From Zelopaecilomyces penicillatus (taxonomy: Eukaryota; Ascomycota; Sordariomycetes; Hypocreales; Pseudodiploosporaceae), in assembly GCA_005765155.1 (NCBI GenBank), contig VCCP01000002.1, positions 3,038,001-3,102,000 on the forward strand: a DNA stretch of 64,000 nt, written 5' to 3'. Positions 33,214 to 43,853 of the stretch are shown piece by piece; positions within the stretch are counted from its first letter, which is position 1, and every line of letters begins with the position of its first letter. The notes under the pieces were generated by a model. The model saw nothing but the letters and a program-made list of their open reading frames with translations. It did not search any database and had not been told where the DNA came from. The translations under genes and the position numbers were made by a program.

Positions 33214-35442
33214 ATGGGTACCTCACACAATGATCGCAAACGCAGAAGGGCAGATATCAAAGATTTGGATACCCCGTCAAAAGAAGATGGGAGTGGAGCT
33301 ACGCAAACAAGTAAACGAGCGAAAGTTGAGGACCGTCGATCTCTCTTTATTCGTTCATTGCCCCCCAACGCTACGAACGAGACTGTTGCCGAATTTTTCT
33401 CTGAGTATTTCCCTGTCAAGCATGCAACTGTCGTGCTCGATCCAAAAACCAAAGAATCAAGGGGGTTCGGGTTTGTCACATTTGCCGACGCGGAGGACGC
33501 CAAAGAAGCTAAGAATGTGTTTGACAAGAAAGAATGGGATGGGAGACGAATCAGGGTAGATTTGGCTGAGCCCAGGCAAAGAAATGCACTGCCTGGATCT
33601 GAAGTAGCCCCTTCAAACAATCCGGCAAAGTCAAAAGATCCCCTTCAAAAGTCAACCAAATTGATCATCAGAAATTTACCATGGAGCATTAAGAAATCGG
33701 ATCAACTCGCGAAATTGTTTCAGAGCTTTGGCAAGGTCAGATACGCTGATTTACCCCAAACAAAGGGCAAGTTGAAAGGTTTTGGTTTTGTCACTCTCAG
33801 AGGACGGCCAAACGCGGAAAAGGCACTCGAAGCTATCAATGGTAAAGAAATTGGAGGCAGAACTCTGGCTGTTGACTGGGCCGTCGACAAAAATACATGG
33901 GAGCAGCAGAAGGATGATGATGAAGAGGATGATGAAGGGAGTGACGACAATGATGACAAAAGAGACGTGGATGAAACTGGCTCTGTTGATGCCAATGAAG
34001 CATCTGTCGGTGAAGAGCCTGTCAAAAACCGGGACTCAGAGCTGGATGCCGATCTCGCGAACTTTATGAAAAATCACTTGCAAAATCTCGAGGAAGAAGA
34101 TGGAGATGAAGACGAGGAAATCCAGCATGATGATGATGATGATGAGATGGACGAGATTGACGAATCTGACTACCTGGAAAATTCAGAGGCTCCCGTTGCG
34201 CCAGCTCGAGAGAGAATGACGGATAATTCCTCAACTGTTTTCATTCGCAACATGCCCTTCACGACAACGGATGAACAACTCAAAACTTTCTTTGGACACT
34301 TTGGCAAGATTCGTTATGCCAGAGTGGTCATGGACAGAGTTACGGAAAAACCCGCTGGTACCGGATTCGTATGCTTCTTCAGTCCTGTGGAAGCAAAAGC
34401 CTGTATCGTTGGAGCTCCCATTCATACACAAACTGCACCCGGTGCCAAGCACTCAATCCTGCAGGATGAGAATGCTGACCCCAGTGGTAAATACACACTC
34501 GATGGTCGTCTTCTTCAAGTTGTCCAAGCTGTCAACAAACAGGAGGCGACCAACTTAGCAGACAATGCGCTGGCCAACAGAAGGGAAAAGGACAAGCGAA
34601 GGCTATATCTTCTCGCTGAGGGCGCTATCGGGTCAAACACCCCTCTGTATCGTCTTTTGAGCCCATCTGAGGTAAAGCTGAGGGAGACAAGTGCTGCTCA
34701 GCGCAAGAAACTAGTGCAGAAGAACCCCAGTCTGCATGTCAGCTTGACTAGACTTGCGCTCCGGAATGTCCCTCGCAATATTGGGTCAAAAGAGTTCAAA
34801 GATCTTGCAAGGAAAGCAGTTGTTGGGTTCGCCAAGGACGTTAAAGATGGTCGACGGCAACCTCTATCGAAAGAAGAAAATGCCAGAGATGGCAAAGATG
34901 CAAAGGAGAAGGAAAAGGAGAGAAGATTAAAGGGCAAAGGAATAGTGAAACAGGCGAAGATTGTGTATGAGGACAAGAAGGGGTCCAAGGTGTCGGAAGA
35001 GAGTGGTGCGGGTAAGAGCCGTGGATATGGGTTCATTGAGTACACATCACATCATTGGGCGCTGATGGGACTTCGATACCTGAATGGGCAACAGGTCGAG
35101 GACGAGAGTGGCAAGAAACAGCGACTCATAGCGGAGTTTTCTATTGAGAATGCACAGGTAGTGCAGAGACGGCGAGCTATGGAGGAAAGGTCAACCCAAC
35201 CAACCCCTTCGAAAAACACATCGCGGGCAGATGCTCCTCCAGATGTAGCCCACAATGTCCGTCGAAATAGTAGTGAAGCTCGGAAGGGTGGCAAATATGG
35301 TAAGAAGGAAGAAGATGAAGGGCAGTTGGCACAAACGGATGGCAAGAAACCATTCAGCGCGGAGCAGTCGATGCAGCATAAGTTAATTGCACGTACAAGG
35401 CTGATGCGAAAGAAGAAGGCAGCCGCTAGGGGGAAACGCTAA
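33214..35442 (+). CDS. NOP4: Nucleolar RNA-binding protein NOP4 (four RRMs)
   Basis: Intronless, 742 aa. RRM1 starts at about residue 42 (SLFIRSLPPNATNETVAEFF ... SRGFGFVTF). RRM2 starts at about 148 (KLIIRNLPWSIKKSDQLAKLF ... LKGFGFVTL). RRM3 starts at about 340 (TVFIRNMPFTTTDEQLKTFFGHFGKIRYA ... GTGFVCF). A fourth, divergent RRM begins with VSLTRLALRNVPRNIG (about 510) and includes SRGYGFIEYTSHHWALMGLRYLNG. Between RRM2 and RRM3 lies a long Asp/Glu-rich segment, and the C-terminus is basic (LMRKKKAAARGKR). Yeast Nop4 (Nop77) is needed for 27S pre-rRNA processing and 60S assembly; RBM28 is the animal counterpart. The start at 33214 is the first ATG; the same frame is open 33 bases upstream without an ATG. 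Confidence 0.93.
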   Translation: MGTSHNDRKRRRADIKDLDTPSKEDGSGATQTSKRAKVEDRRSLFIRSLPPNATNETVAEFFSEYFPVKHATVVLDPKTKESRGFGFVTFADAEDAKEAKNVFDKKEWDGRRIRVDLAEPRQRNALPGSEVAPSNNPAKSKDPLQKSTKLIIRNLPWSIKKSDQLAKLFQSFGKVRYADLPQTKGKLKGFGFVTLRGRPNAEKALEAINGKEIGGRTLAVDWAVDKNTWEQQKDDDEEDDEGSDDNDDKRDVDETGSVDANEASVGEEPVKNRDSELDADLANFMKNHLQNLEEEDGDEDEEIQHDDDDDEMDEIDESDYLENSEAPVAPARERMTDNSSTVFIRNMPFTTTDEQLKTFFGHFGKIRYARVVMDRVTEKPAGTGFVCFFSPVEAKACIVGAPIHTQTAPGAKHSILQDENADPSGKYTLDGRLLQVVQAVNKQEATNLADNALANRREKDKRRLYLLAEGAIGSNTPLYRLLSPSEVKLRETSAAQRKKLVQKNPSLHVSLTRLALRNVPRNIGSKEFKDLARKAVVGFAKDVKDGRRQPLSKEENARDGKDAKEKEKERRLKGKGIVKQAKIVYEDKKGSKVSEESGAGKSRGYGFIEYTSHHWALMGLRYLNGQQVEDESGKKQRLIAEFSIENAQVVQRRRAMEERSTQPTPSKNTSRADAPPDVAHNVRRNSSEARKGGKYGKKEEDEGQLAQTDGKKPFSAEQSMQHKLIARTRLMRKKKAAARGKR

Positions 35443-35681
35443 ACCAAAGAAACATGAAAGCGTCATATCGCTCAATATGTTTGAATACGGAATATAGACT
35501 AGTCAACGTTACGACTGCTCTATGTTCCCTCAGAACAACGACATTTGCCTAGGTATAATCTACTCTGCTTTGCCTATGGGGTAATGGTATTACATAGAAT
35601 ATATAATGGTGATGTAATTATGGGCTGTGGAACAGCAAAAAAGAGTGTGACTGGCGGGCAATTTAGAAACTCGAAATGATA

Positions 35682-36638
35682 TCATTTCCAAAACCAGCCT
35701 AACTTCTTGTTATTTGATGTCTCATTCCCTTGTTCAGATCGATTAGGCAATTCCTCTTCAGCATCCTCATTCTTCGCGTTCAATTCCAGGGTTTTTTTCA
35801 CAGGGCGTACTGCGACATGCGTCTCGCTCCCAATATGGTTACCCTCACTGTCAAATATTTGACGAGTGACTGTGGTGTGAAGGTAGCCAGACTTGTCAAT
35901 GTGCTCGTCTTGAGATACAGCTTCCTCTTTGCCATCGCTTGTGCCAGTAGCGGACGGCCAGCTCTTACTGGCGCGGCCTGGTCTATTCTCCGAAATGAGT
36001 TTTAAGAAAGTGTCCCAAGTCTGTTCACCTTTCGCGAAACTAGAGCTGATCGTAGTAAAAAGATCGTCAAAATTGTCTGGTTCATGCCGCGTATGTACAA
36101 TCTGTTCTGAGTCCATTTTATGGTGACCGCATTGGTTAATCTGCCTTTTAACGCTGCCATCGAGGTCCCAGACTTCTAGAGGCCGCCGCTTTTGGGCAGA
36201 CTCCAATTGCGGCGAGCCGTCTGTTTCCAAATTGGCAACATTTTTCCAAACCTCGGTAGTTAGCTGCTCTAGATCCCGATGGAATTCATCCCAGTCCAGC
36301 CAGGGGATTCCGACAGCTTCATTGAGCATTGGGCGACGGAGGAGACCCTGAGACTCAAGCCTACGACCCCAAAACCAGGTCGGCTCGCCAGCAGGAAACA
36401 TCCGCCGTAAAAGCATTCTCTGGCTGTATCGATAGTGGATATCGGGAAGTGGTTTACTCTGAGAAACAGCTAACAGATCTTCGAACGCATCCTCAAAGGT
36501 GAAGATGGTTGAATCATATTGACGTGGGAGATCGTTGGGAATAGGTTGCCGCAGTTGTCTTAGTGTTGATGGCGCATATGGCCAAGAGACAACAGATAAC
36601 ACATCCAGAGCTAGAAGAGATGCTTCTCCAGATCCCAT
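35682..36638 (-). CDS. Unrecognised protein of 318 aa, single exon
   Basis: Intronless ORF starting at the first ATG of its frame (36638). I do not recognise the family with confidence. Visible features: no N-terminal signal peptide; a Trp/Arg-rich middle (YSQRMLLRRMFPAGEPTWFWGRRLESQGLLRRP, about 70-105); a predicted helical stretch at 115-140; and a C-terminal segment SGYLHTTVTRQIFDSEGNHIGSETHVAVRP (about 255-285) that looks like a two-strand repeat, before an acidic tail ending KKLGWFWK. The tail and the TTVTRxxFDSxGN pattern faintly recall the fungal mitochondrial Mpm1 family; this is a guess from memory. Length, sustained protein-like composition and position between two well-defined genes make it a likely real gene. 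Confidence 0.6.
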   Translation of the reverse strand: MGSGEASLLALDVLSVVSWPYAPSTLRQLRQPIPNDLPRQYDSTIFTFEDAFEDLLAVSQSKPLPDIHYRYSQRMLLRRMFPAGEPTWFWGRRLESQGLLRRPMLNEAVGIPWLDWDEFHRDLEQLTTEVWKNVANLETDGSPQLESAQKRRPLEVWDLDGSVKRQINQCGHHKMDSEQIVHTRHEPDNFDDLFTTISSSFAKGEQTWDTFLKLISENRPGRASKSWPSATGTSDGKEEAVSQDEHIDKSGYLHTTVTRQIFDSEGNHIGSETHVAVRPVKKTLELNAKNEDAEEELPNRSEQGNETSNNKKLGWFWK

Positions 36639-37156
36639 GGTTATCAACTACTGTTTAATTAACTGATAAAAAGGGGTTTTTCGTAAAGAACGCCTGAGAC
36701 TTCCAAAACACCTTGGTCTGGAAACTATGATGAGGTATGGAGGACGACAGCTTGTAACTCGCAGCGTAGAGAAATGAGAGGGAATGTAATAAGAAAGGAT
36801 GACGCTATTCCAAGTGTGGCTGACAGCGAAGACAGGGTCTGGGTGGCGCAGCTGGACAGTACGTACCGCTACATCCGCGCCAAGGCTGTGATGATGCTGT
36901 TACTAAGTTATGGCCTGCAGGGCCACAATTTGTTATCTGAACGCTACGGCGTCGCATCTCTGCTCCTCACAACGTGTAGCTGCCATGAGCTGGCCTCTTA
37001 TTGGCATTATCATTGCTTCTTTGCCCCAATGATACTGCGGAAATCCGCCATTTCCTGTGCACGGCGACTGGCGGCCTAAAGCCTATTCATCAGTCCCATC
37101 CGATCACCCCGGCTACCGTTCCCGACAGCAACCTCTATCGACAACCGTAGGTGGCG
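36639..37156. promoter_or_regulatory. Divergent promoter region, unknown protein / NIPA
   Basis: 518 bases between divergent start codons. No convincing ORF or RNA gene is present, so it must supply both promoters. Confidence 0.45.
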
Positions 37157-39399
37157 ATGATGATGCGCCCAATCGTCGGCGGGCTACCATCACTACTCTG
37201 GATGACTACTGCGCCAGCGCCGAATGCGACTGCGGTCTTAGGGGGATACGCAAAGGGTGGCCACGGCGGAAATGGGAGAGATGGAGGAGACGGCAGAGAA
37301 ACATTGCAAGAATGGTCGTCGTTGATTGGCATCATCACAGCCATCGTCGGTAACATGCTGATTGCGCTTGCTCTAAATGTCCAGCGATATGCGCATACAC
37401 GGCTACACAAGGAACGTATCAGGGTTCGGCAACGAGCTCGTGCAGCGCTGAAGCGAACACAGAGCAGCAATCAAACCGGCACTTATGGGACCATCTTGAA
37501 TGGGTCCAGCAGTTGCAGCGGGCAGGATGGCAGCAATGGTCTAGGGTTTGCGGATTTCGACGACGGCTTGGAGGAAACACAGGGCACCAATGAGTCTGAT
37601 CCGCTGACCGCATCCTTTCAGTCAAGCGCAACGATGGCCGCCATTGATGAGAGCGAGACGGACAGTGACAACGAATCGCCAAAGGTTACTTCCACCTATC
37701 TGAAGTCACCATATTGGTGGCTTGGCCAGATCTTAATAACATTGGGGGAGATGGGGAACTTCCTAGCCTATGGGTTTGCGCCAGCCTCCATCGTTTCACC
37801 TCTCGGTGTGGTGGCTCTGGTGTCAAATTGCATTATTGCACCCGTTATGTTCCACGAAAAGTTTCGCCAACGAGATTTTTGGGGCGTGGTCGTCGCTGTT
37901 GCTGGAGCTATCACGGTGGTTTTGAGCGCAAAACAAGAGGAGACAAAACTGAACCCTCATGATGTGTGGGACGCTATCACGACATTGGAATTCGAGGTGT
38001 ATCTAGGTGTGACGATATTGCTCATTTCGTTTCTCATGTGGGCAAGCACAAGGTATGGGAAGCATACGATTCTTATTGATCTCGGTCTGGTTGGTCTTTT
38101 TGGTACGTCGATATTGATCCCCCAGTCGAATTTTACAGCCACAAACTTACTCGTTGCACAGGAGGTTACACCGTGTTGGCTACCAAGGGTGTCTCATCTA
38201 TGCTCTCCTCTACATTATGGGGGGCTTTTAAAACACCCGTAACCTACGTTCTTATATTTATCCTGCTTGGAACGGCAGTCATGCAGATCAGATACGTCAA
38301 CAAAGCCTTGCAACGTTTCGACTCGACTCAGGTTATTCCTATTCAATTTGTCATGTTTACCTTGTGTGTCATTCTGGGCAGCGCCATTTTATACCGCGAC
38401 TTCGAAAAGACGACGGCAGAACAAGCTGGAAAGTTTGTAGGGGGCTGCCTTCTCACTTTTTTTGGTGTATTTCTTATCACGTCAGGCAGGGGACATCGAA
38501 GTGAAGATGATGATGATGATCTGCTCTCCGACGTGGAGGGTATTGAGGAGACAATTGGCTTGACCCACCATGATGGCAACTTATCCATTCCTGCCCAACG
38601 AGAATCATACACGCCGAACTCGCAGTCTCGAAGGTCTAGTAAAATATCAAGAGTAAGCTTTGCCGACATGGTCAAGCCAGAATCGTCTCAAACCGGCATC
38701 AATGCATCTACTATGCAATTTGCAGCTTTGCCCAGTCCTGCCGCACAACCTGGCGATGAGCCCGAACCATTGCTTAGCAACCCCTGGCAAGACTCGTTTG
38801 AGGCTGCGACACCGCCGCCCAGAGGAATCAGGACAATATCTACAGATTCTGTTCTGACACGATCTACTGTCGGCTCTATGCCACTCTTATCAAGCGCCAC
38901 CACGCCAATGCGGGAACCACAAGCTCCTGCGACTTATTCGACAGACCAACCGTTAACTCCGCGACCCGGACCCAGTCCTTCGAAACCTGGCAGTCATCAC
39001 CGATCCAGAACGTTTATTTCACCATCTCCTCTCTCGTCCACTGTCACTACTGTTTTCAAGGATGCATTCCTCCGGGAGAATGAAAGCTCATTGGCACACA
39101 GATCATCAATGAGGCGCATCCGGTCCAGCATAAGAGCAAGCCTTTTCTTCAACAATGAGGAGGATGAGGTAGCTACCCTACAGCAGGAAGCTGGACTTGC
39201 GTCGGATAGTCATCTACCGAGGTTCCTTGGAGAGGAGGATTCTCAGACCCCATATTCAGATCCGACCCGAGGCAGATCTCGTAGCCTTAGCGACACACTT
39301 GGTGACTATTTTCGATCGAAGAGAGCTCAAAAGTATGATGAACCAGATAACATTGTTGATGATGATATTCTGGTTGTAGGACGGGCAACAACAGAATGA
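37157..39399 (+). CDS. NIPA-type magnesium transporter (DUF803)
   Basis: Two exons, 37157-38102 and 38162-39399, giving 727 aa; the 59-nt intron has GTACGT and GCACAG ends. The NIPA core carries about nine membrane helices: SLIGIITAIVGNMLIALALNVQRYAH (about 53-78) is the first, and after a ~100-residue polar loop come WWLGQILITLGEMGNFLAYGFAPASIVSPLGVVALVSNCIIAPVMFHEKF, FWGVVVAVAGAITVVLSA and the rest up to about residue 435, including VMQIRYVNKALQRFDSTQVIPIQFVMFTLCVILGSAILYRDFE. This is the NIPA signature; NIPA proteins are described as Mg2+ transporters. The last ~290 residues are Ser/Thr/Pro-rich and cytosolic-looking, with an acidic patch (RSEDDDDDLLSD). Three consecutive ATGs stand at the start; the first is used. 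The long loop and tail are larger than in animal NIPAs. Confidence 0.9.
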
Positions 39400-42300
39400 T
39401 AGCTTTAGATGGGGTACCATTCTGGGCGCGCAATACATGATTTGGCATCTTCCTACTAGTCAGGACTCAACACACCAGCATCGATCTGTGGAGGATAACT
39501 AGATGGCTCGAAGCTTAGGTCACAAATTTCTTGGTTTATGTGGCCTTGCTCTCGATTCTTCTCTTTTTGTTTTTACCGAGTGCTTTCTGGGTTGATAGTC
39601 TCCTGCTTGGTTATAACTAGACATGCCTGAAATTCTCCTAATATTATAATGAAGATACCATACACGAAGCAATGTTTGAGTTTAATAACTTGAAATCTGA
39701 TAGATTTTTAGAATTCATAGTAACTCTCTTTACATATAAATATTGTGCGATGAATCACATCCTCTGTCTCGAGATGAGAATGAGAGCGGGATTAAATGCC
39801 AAGCTTATGCCAAGCCAGCTTTCATTGCTACAGCTTTCCATTGTCGACAAAATCACACTCGTTGAAAGTTGATTTGAAACTCAATTCAATGTGTGGTTCT
39901 GGTCTGTATGTAAAGATAGCTGGTGTGGTTTATAATGTCCATGCCCATAACACCACATGAAGATAGGGGAGCCCTTGTAAGGATACCTAGCAGACACCAT
40001 AAATGGGCTTACTTTGGAGGATTTATTAATTGAAGTTGCTACAGCGGTTTTCATCATGCTGTGGCCCATCAGGATTTTGCCTCGGCGGGAGATGCTCCTG
40101 CTACTACTCATCATAAAAGACCAGCCGGATTATCCATACTACCATTTCTCTCAACGGCCCCCAATCCAAAAGACCAGCTATGTAGTAATACCAAGAAACT
40201 TAGCTAATATTCGCCGGTCTTTTCCTATATTGTGCGATAGCAGACCCGTGTTCCTGATTTCAACGATGCCCCCGTGGTGAGCTATGACAAAACTACCCTA
40301 CAGCTGATTGGAAAACATTGCGATTATGACAAGCCTGCCCACGAGGCCGACGTACCCGCAAAACGGCGTGTGATCAAAACAGGAGTGAGAATCGCTGGTC
40401 CGCACCGTTGGATGAGAAAGGGTGAGCTTCCGGCCGGACTATGGAACCCTCTACTCTTGGCACCGTCGCACACGGGGCCCGGAATGATCGGCAACGTCTG
40501 CTGCAGACTGCAGTTTCCCAAGCAGCCAAGATGCTAAGTCCATATCACACGCATCCGAATGCGTCGGTATATGCCAATTGCGGAGGAGAGATTAGAATCC
40601 ACTGTAGAAAAGAAGATTAAATGGCATCTGTGCAACTGTGTTGCAGCGCTACTGCCATGGACACATCTCGACGGACAGGGACGACCCTATAACACGAGTC
40701 CCTGTAGATATTTAGTCGCAGCCTCCCTGTTGAGTCTTGAGCCTCCCGCTTGCTCGGCCGATATAGTACTAAACTCAACCCCCCGGATATGACCATCACC
40801 ATAAGTCACATCATATTACTTATAGCCGCCAAGGGGGAGGAGGCGGAAGGGAGGAGAGAGGAGAGAGGAGGAGGGATGAATGGTGGGCTCTTGCTCGAAG
40901 CTGCCTTCTCCATCAATGTTGCATCGTCCTTGGCCACACCCTCCCCCCAACGCGCTGACCAGTCAAATATGGGATGATCTGATGGCTAGGGGATCGTCTT
41001 CCGGTGTCTGGGGATGTTTCGATGGCGGGGTTTTGCACGAAATATCCTCAAGGCGGAAACTGACAGGATTCTAAAATTGTATTGTGTGACAGAGCGGCAT
41101 CTCGGACGAAGCAAAACTGTAGATCATTCGACTGCCAGCACCATCTCCCCGGGACCGCCGCATCTTCTTGGGGGGCCTGCAGCACCAAGAGGTACGTTTG
41201 AGGATAAATCAGCAGCGGCAGTAGAGAATCCTGGCTCCCCTCATGGAGCACGAATCAAGTTACTCTCATGTTGAGAAAGCCATTCCGCTCAATAATACCA
41301 AGTTTTATACTATGTAGTACATACCACTTGATTGACTAACCGACCCGTTAATTATTGCTCTGTTATAAGTTGTGATGCCTGGATGTAAAAAAAAATCTGA
41401 TCTCCAGATCTGCCGGCGAGACTAGGGCTTTTGCTTCACCTTGGGTTGTTACTAGTAGCTATATCCCCCCCGGCTTGATGCACATGGGAGGTGTCTTGTC
41501 ACACCGACCTCAGAGCACTTCGCAGATACCAAACACATAGGCCGCTTTTGTCTAAGACGAGTCCTGCAAAGTACAGACAGGCCTTGCGAGAAAACTCCGG
41601 ATATGGCCCAATCTAACTATATGAGCCATTGACTAAGTGATAATGCTTGTTACATGCTGAATCTCTCTACTTTTGGCATCATGTACGAGTATCTTAAAAA
41701 AATGTGTGTTCGCATATATGTTTGGCTGCGTGGCTGTAAGCTTGGACGCCGTCTGCACTATGCCCCTACCGTGTAATTCCCATAGCCTCGCCTTCTGAAC
41801 TAACCCTACAGAGTCATGTACTTGGTTGCTCACTAGCAAACATGTAGAGTAGAGGAGTTGCGGATGTTACCTCAATTACGACACATCTAATTACCGGCTC
41901 GTTAGTTAGTACTAGTTGTTACAGGTTGTAAATGAAGTCGTGGGGACGGCAGTGGTATGTTAAATAAGATGAGTTGCATCGTGAGATCACCATCGTGGCT
42001 TGTTAGGTACATCTAATATCATAAATGATCATCTACAAACCGAACAAACGAACGATGGCACACTGCTTGTCTGCCCCAGACTAGACAGACGGACATGTAC
42101 TCTGTAGCATGTTCTTCGTCAGCAGAGAGTGGATAGCAACGCGAGGTAGTAATTAGGCATACAAGCATGTTGGTTGGTCAAATCCGTGATAATACACCAG
42201 CCGTCGCACCCACGACTTCTAGAGCCGAATCGTGCTGTAGCGGTTTATGTAAGTGCTACGCGTAGTCTCCAACAAAATACCAACAGAAAGGCCCCTCATC

Positions 42301-42890
42301 AACACACCCCCTGTTGTGTTGCTAAGAAACCCTGGTCCTCGGGAAGCCAACGGCGGGGATCGAAAAGCTTCATGTTCTCCATGCCCAGTGCTTGCTAAAC
42401 TGAGTGGAGAAGGCCAATCTGTTTAGTTGCTTCATATCAACGCAACCCGATGGGCTCTTGACATCATGAGAACAGGTAAGAGGCAATCACTTGCTCCTGA
42501 TTTCCTCTCCACAACCTCGGTTCACGTATTCTCTGGCAAAACTTGTGACAATGCAGCTGGCTTGGGTGTAGGGTTTTCGACATCCGCTACTGGCTCCAAG
42601 CGAGCCGGATCTGCAGTCATTCTTTATCGCTCTTACTATTTCCCTATTCGTACTGTAGAGATTTACAAGTGATGAAATATGGTAATCTGCGACGCTGTCC
42701 TGCAGGCAGGCAATGGGCTGCCACGTCGGGAGAGGGCGAAGAAACTGCCAACTTCTCCTGATGCATCATGTACTTTCTGAAGACGCAAAAGCGAGCGGCC
42801 CATGACTCGGTGACGCTGGTGTGGCTATTACCACTTGCTTCTCTATCCGCGTTCTGCATTACTTGTTGTTGCTAGAAATTGATGTTCGAC

Positions 42891-43853
42891 TCATTGGGGG
42901 CGGCGAACGGTCGACTGGCTGGCTCGTGCAGGCCGCTGCCAAGGTGCCAGCGTTTTTTTCTTGTCTGCTAAGGAAAGCGCCATAGTACGACGCAATAAGG
43001 AGGCGGCGGGACTTGAAACGGATGCAGCTGCCACTGGCTCGATGGAAGCTTCCATTGCCTCGGGATCCAACACGGCTAGCTGCGACGGGAATGGACGGAA
43101 CCGTGCGTCCTGAGACAATAAGTTGTCTGTTAGGCACTTGTGCAGTGTTACTAGCAGCCACAACAAGAGCATCAACACCACACAGAGAGATGACGGCGAT
43201 GACCATACACCTACTAGTAGTAGATAGGTAGGCTTAGGAACCTGGGTGTAAGACGCGGTGGTCAGTGTTAACGTCGGGGTTGGTTACCAGCATTGGGGGT
43301 ACGCCGGACACTGCTCGTGCCACCTTACCTTGATCCTCGTAACGGGACCCAAGCTCCATCCCGATTTTCTCCAAGCTGTTAGAGTCCGTCGCCGTGTTAG
43401 GGCCATGACGCTCATCCGCAGCATCTGCATCCCTTCCCAGAGGCGGGAAAGGTTGCCCAGCCCCGGCCCAATCACCGCATTTCCCCTTAGTGAAGCGTCT
43501 AGCCGGCCGCGGGTGGGGGTATAGTCTTGGGGGCGATAGAACAAGCCTTCCAGGATTTTGATGTGCAATGGCCCCAGACAGGCCCAGGTGGACGCTGTTG
43601 TGCGCTGAGGATGCCAAACATGACTAACATGGCTCGCAGATCCCAGCTTCAGTCGGCGACTCGGCGAGTTGATGGACAAAGGGAGCGACGGCTGGGATTT
43701 GAACTCTGAGTTCTGCATCGTCGGCCGATGGTTCGTGGCCGATGATCTGTGTCCGATGGTTCGTTCATATGGGAAATCTGTCCATTCTGATATTCCAGCG
43801 GTCAGGGTGAGGAATGCGAGCAGCACCGTGCTTTGCATCAGCACCGTCCACAT
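42891..43853 (-). CDS. Candidate two-exon orphan protein with signal-like N-terminus
   Basis: Weak candidate. Exon 1 43853-43329 (175 codons) begins with a hydrophobic, signal-peptide-like stretch (MWTVLMQSTVLLAFLTLTAG). A canonical-looking 87-nt intron follows: donor GTAAGG at 43328, CTGAC branch at 43265-43261 and CACCCAG acceptor at 43242. Splicing in phase 0 joins exon 2, 43241-42891 (116 codons plus stop), which holds a hydrophobic segment (CVVLMLLLWLLVTL) and a tail rich in Ala/Ser. The unspliced exon-1 frame stops inside the intron. Total 291 aa. No family is recognised. Overlapping ORFs in other frames also look protein-like in this GC-rich patch, so the frame is uncertain and the whole may be chance. 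Confidence 0.22.

Noticed and set aside
41798..41808. CTAACCCTA, a possible telomerase RNA template or telomere-like word
   Set aside because: A 9-mer is expected about once by chance in this window on both strands, and no further telomeric units or structure are seen.
43234..43617. Alternative 127-codon minus-strand frame in the orphan-gene patch
   Set aside because: It also looks protein-like, but at the good intron it runs into a stop after two codons and has no signal-like start; kept only as a caution for the candidate gene.
43681..43720. tRNA B-box-like sequence on the minus strand (AGTTCAAATCCC)
   Set aside because: The T-stem does not pair, no A box or matching acceptor stem lies at the right distance, so no tRNA can be folded.
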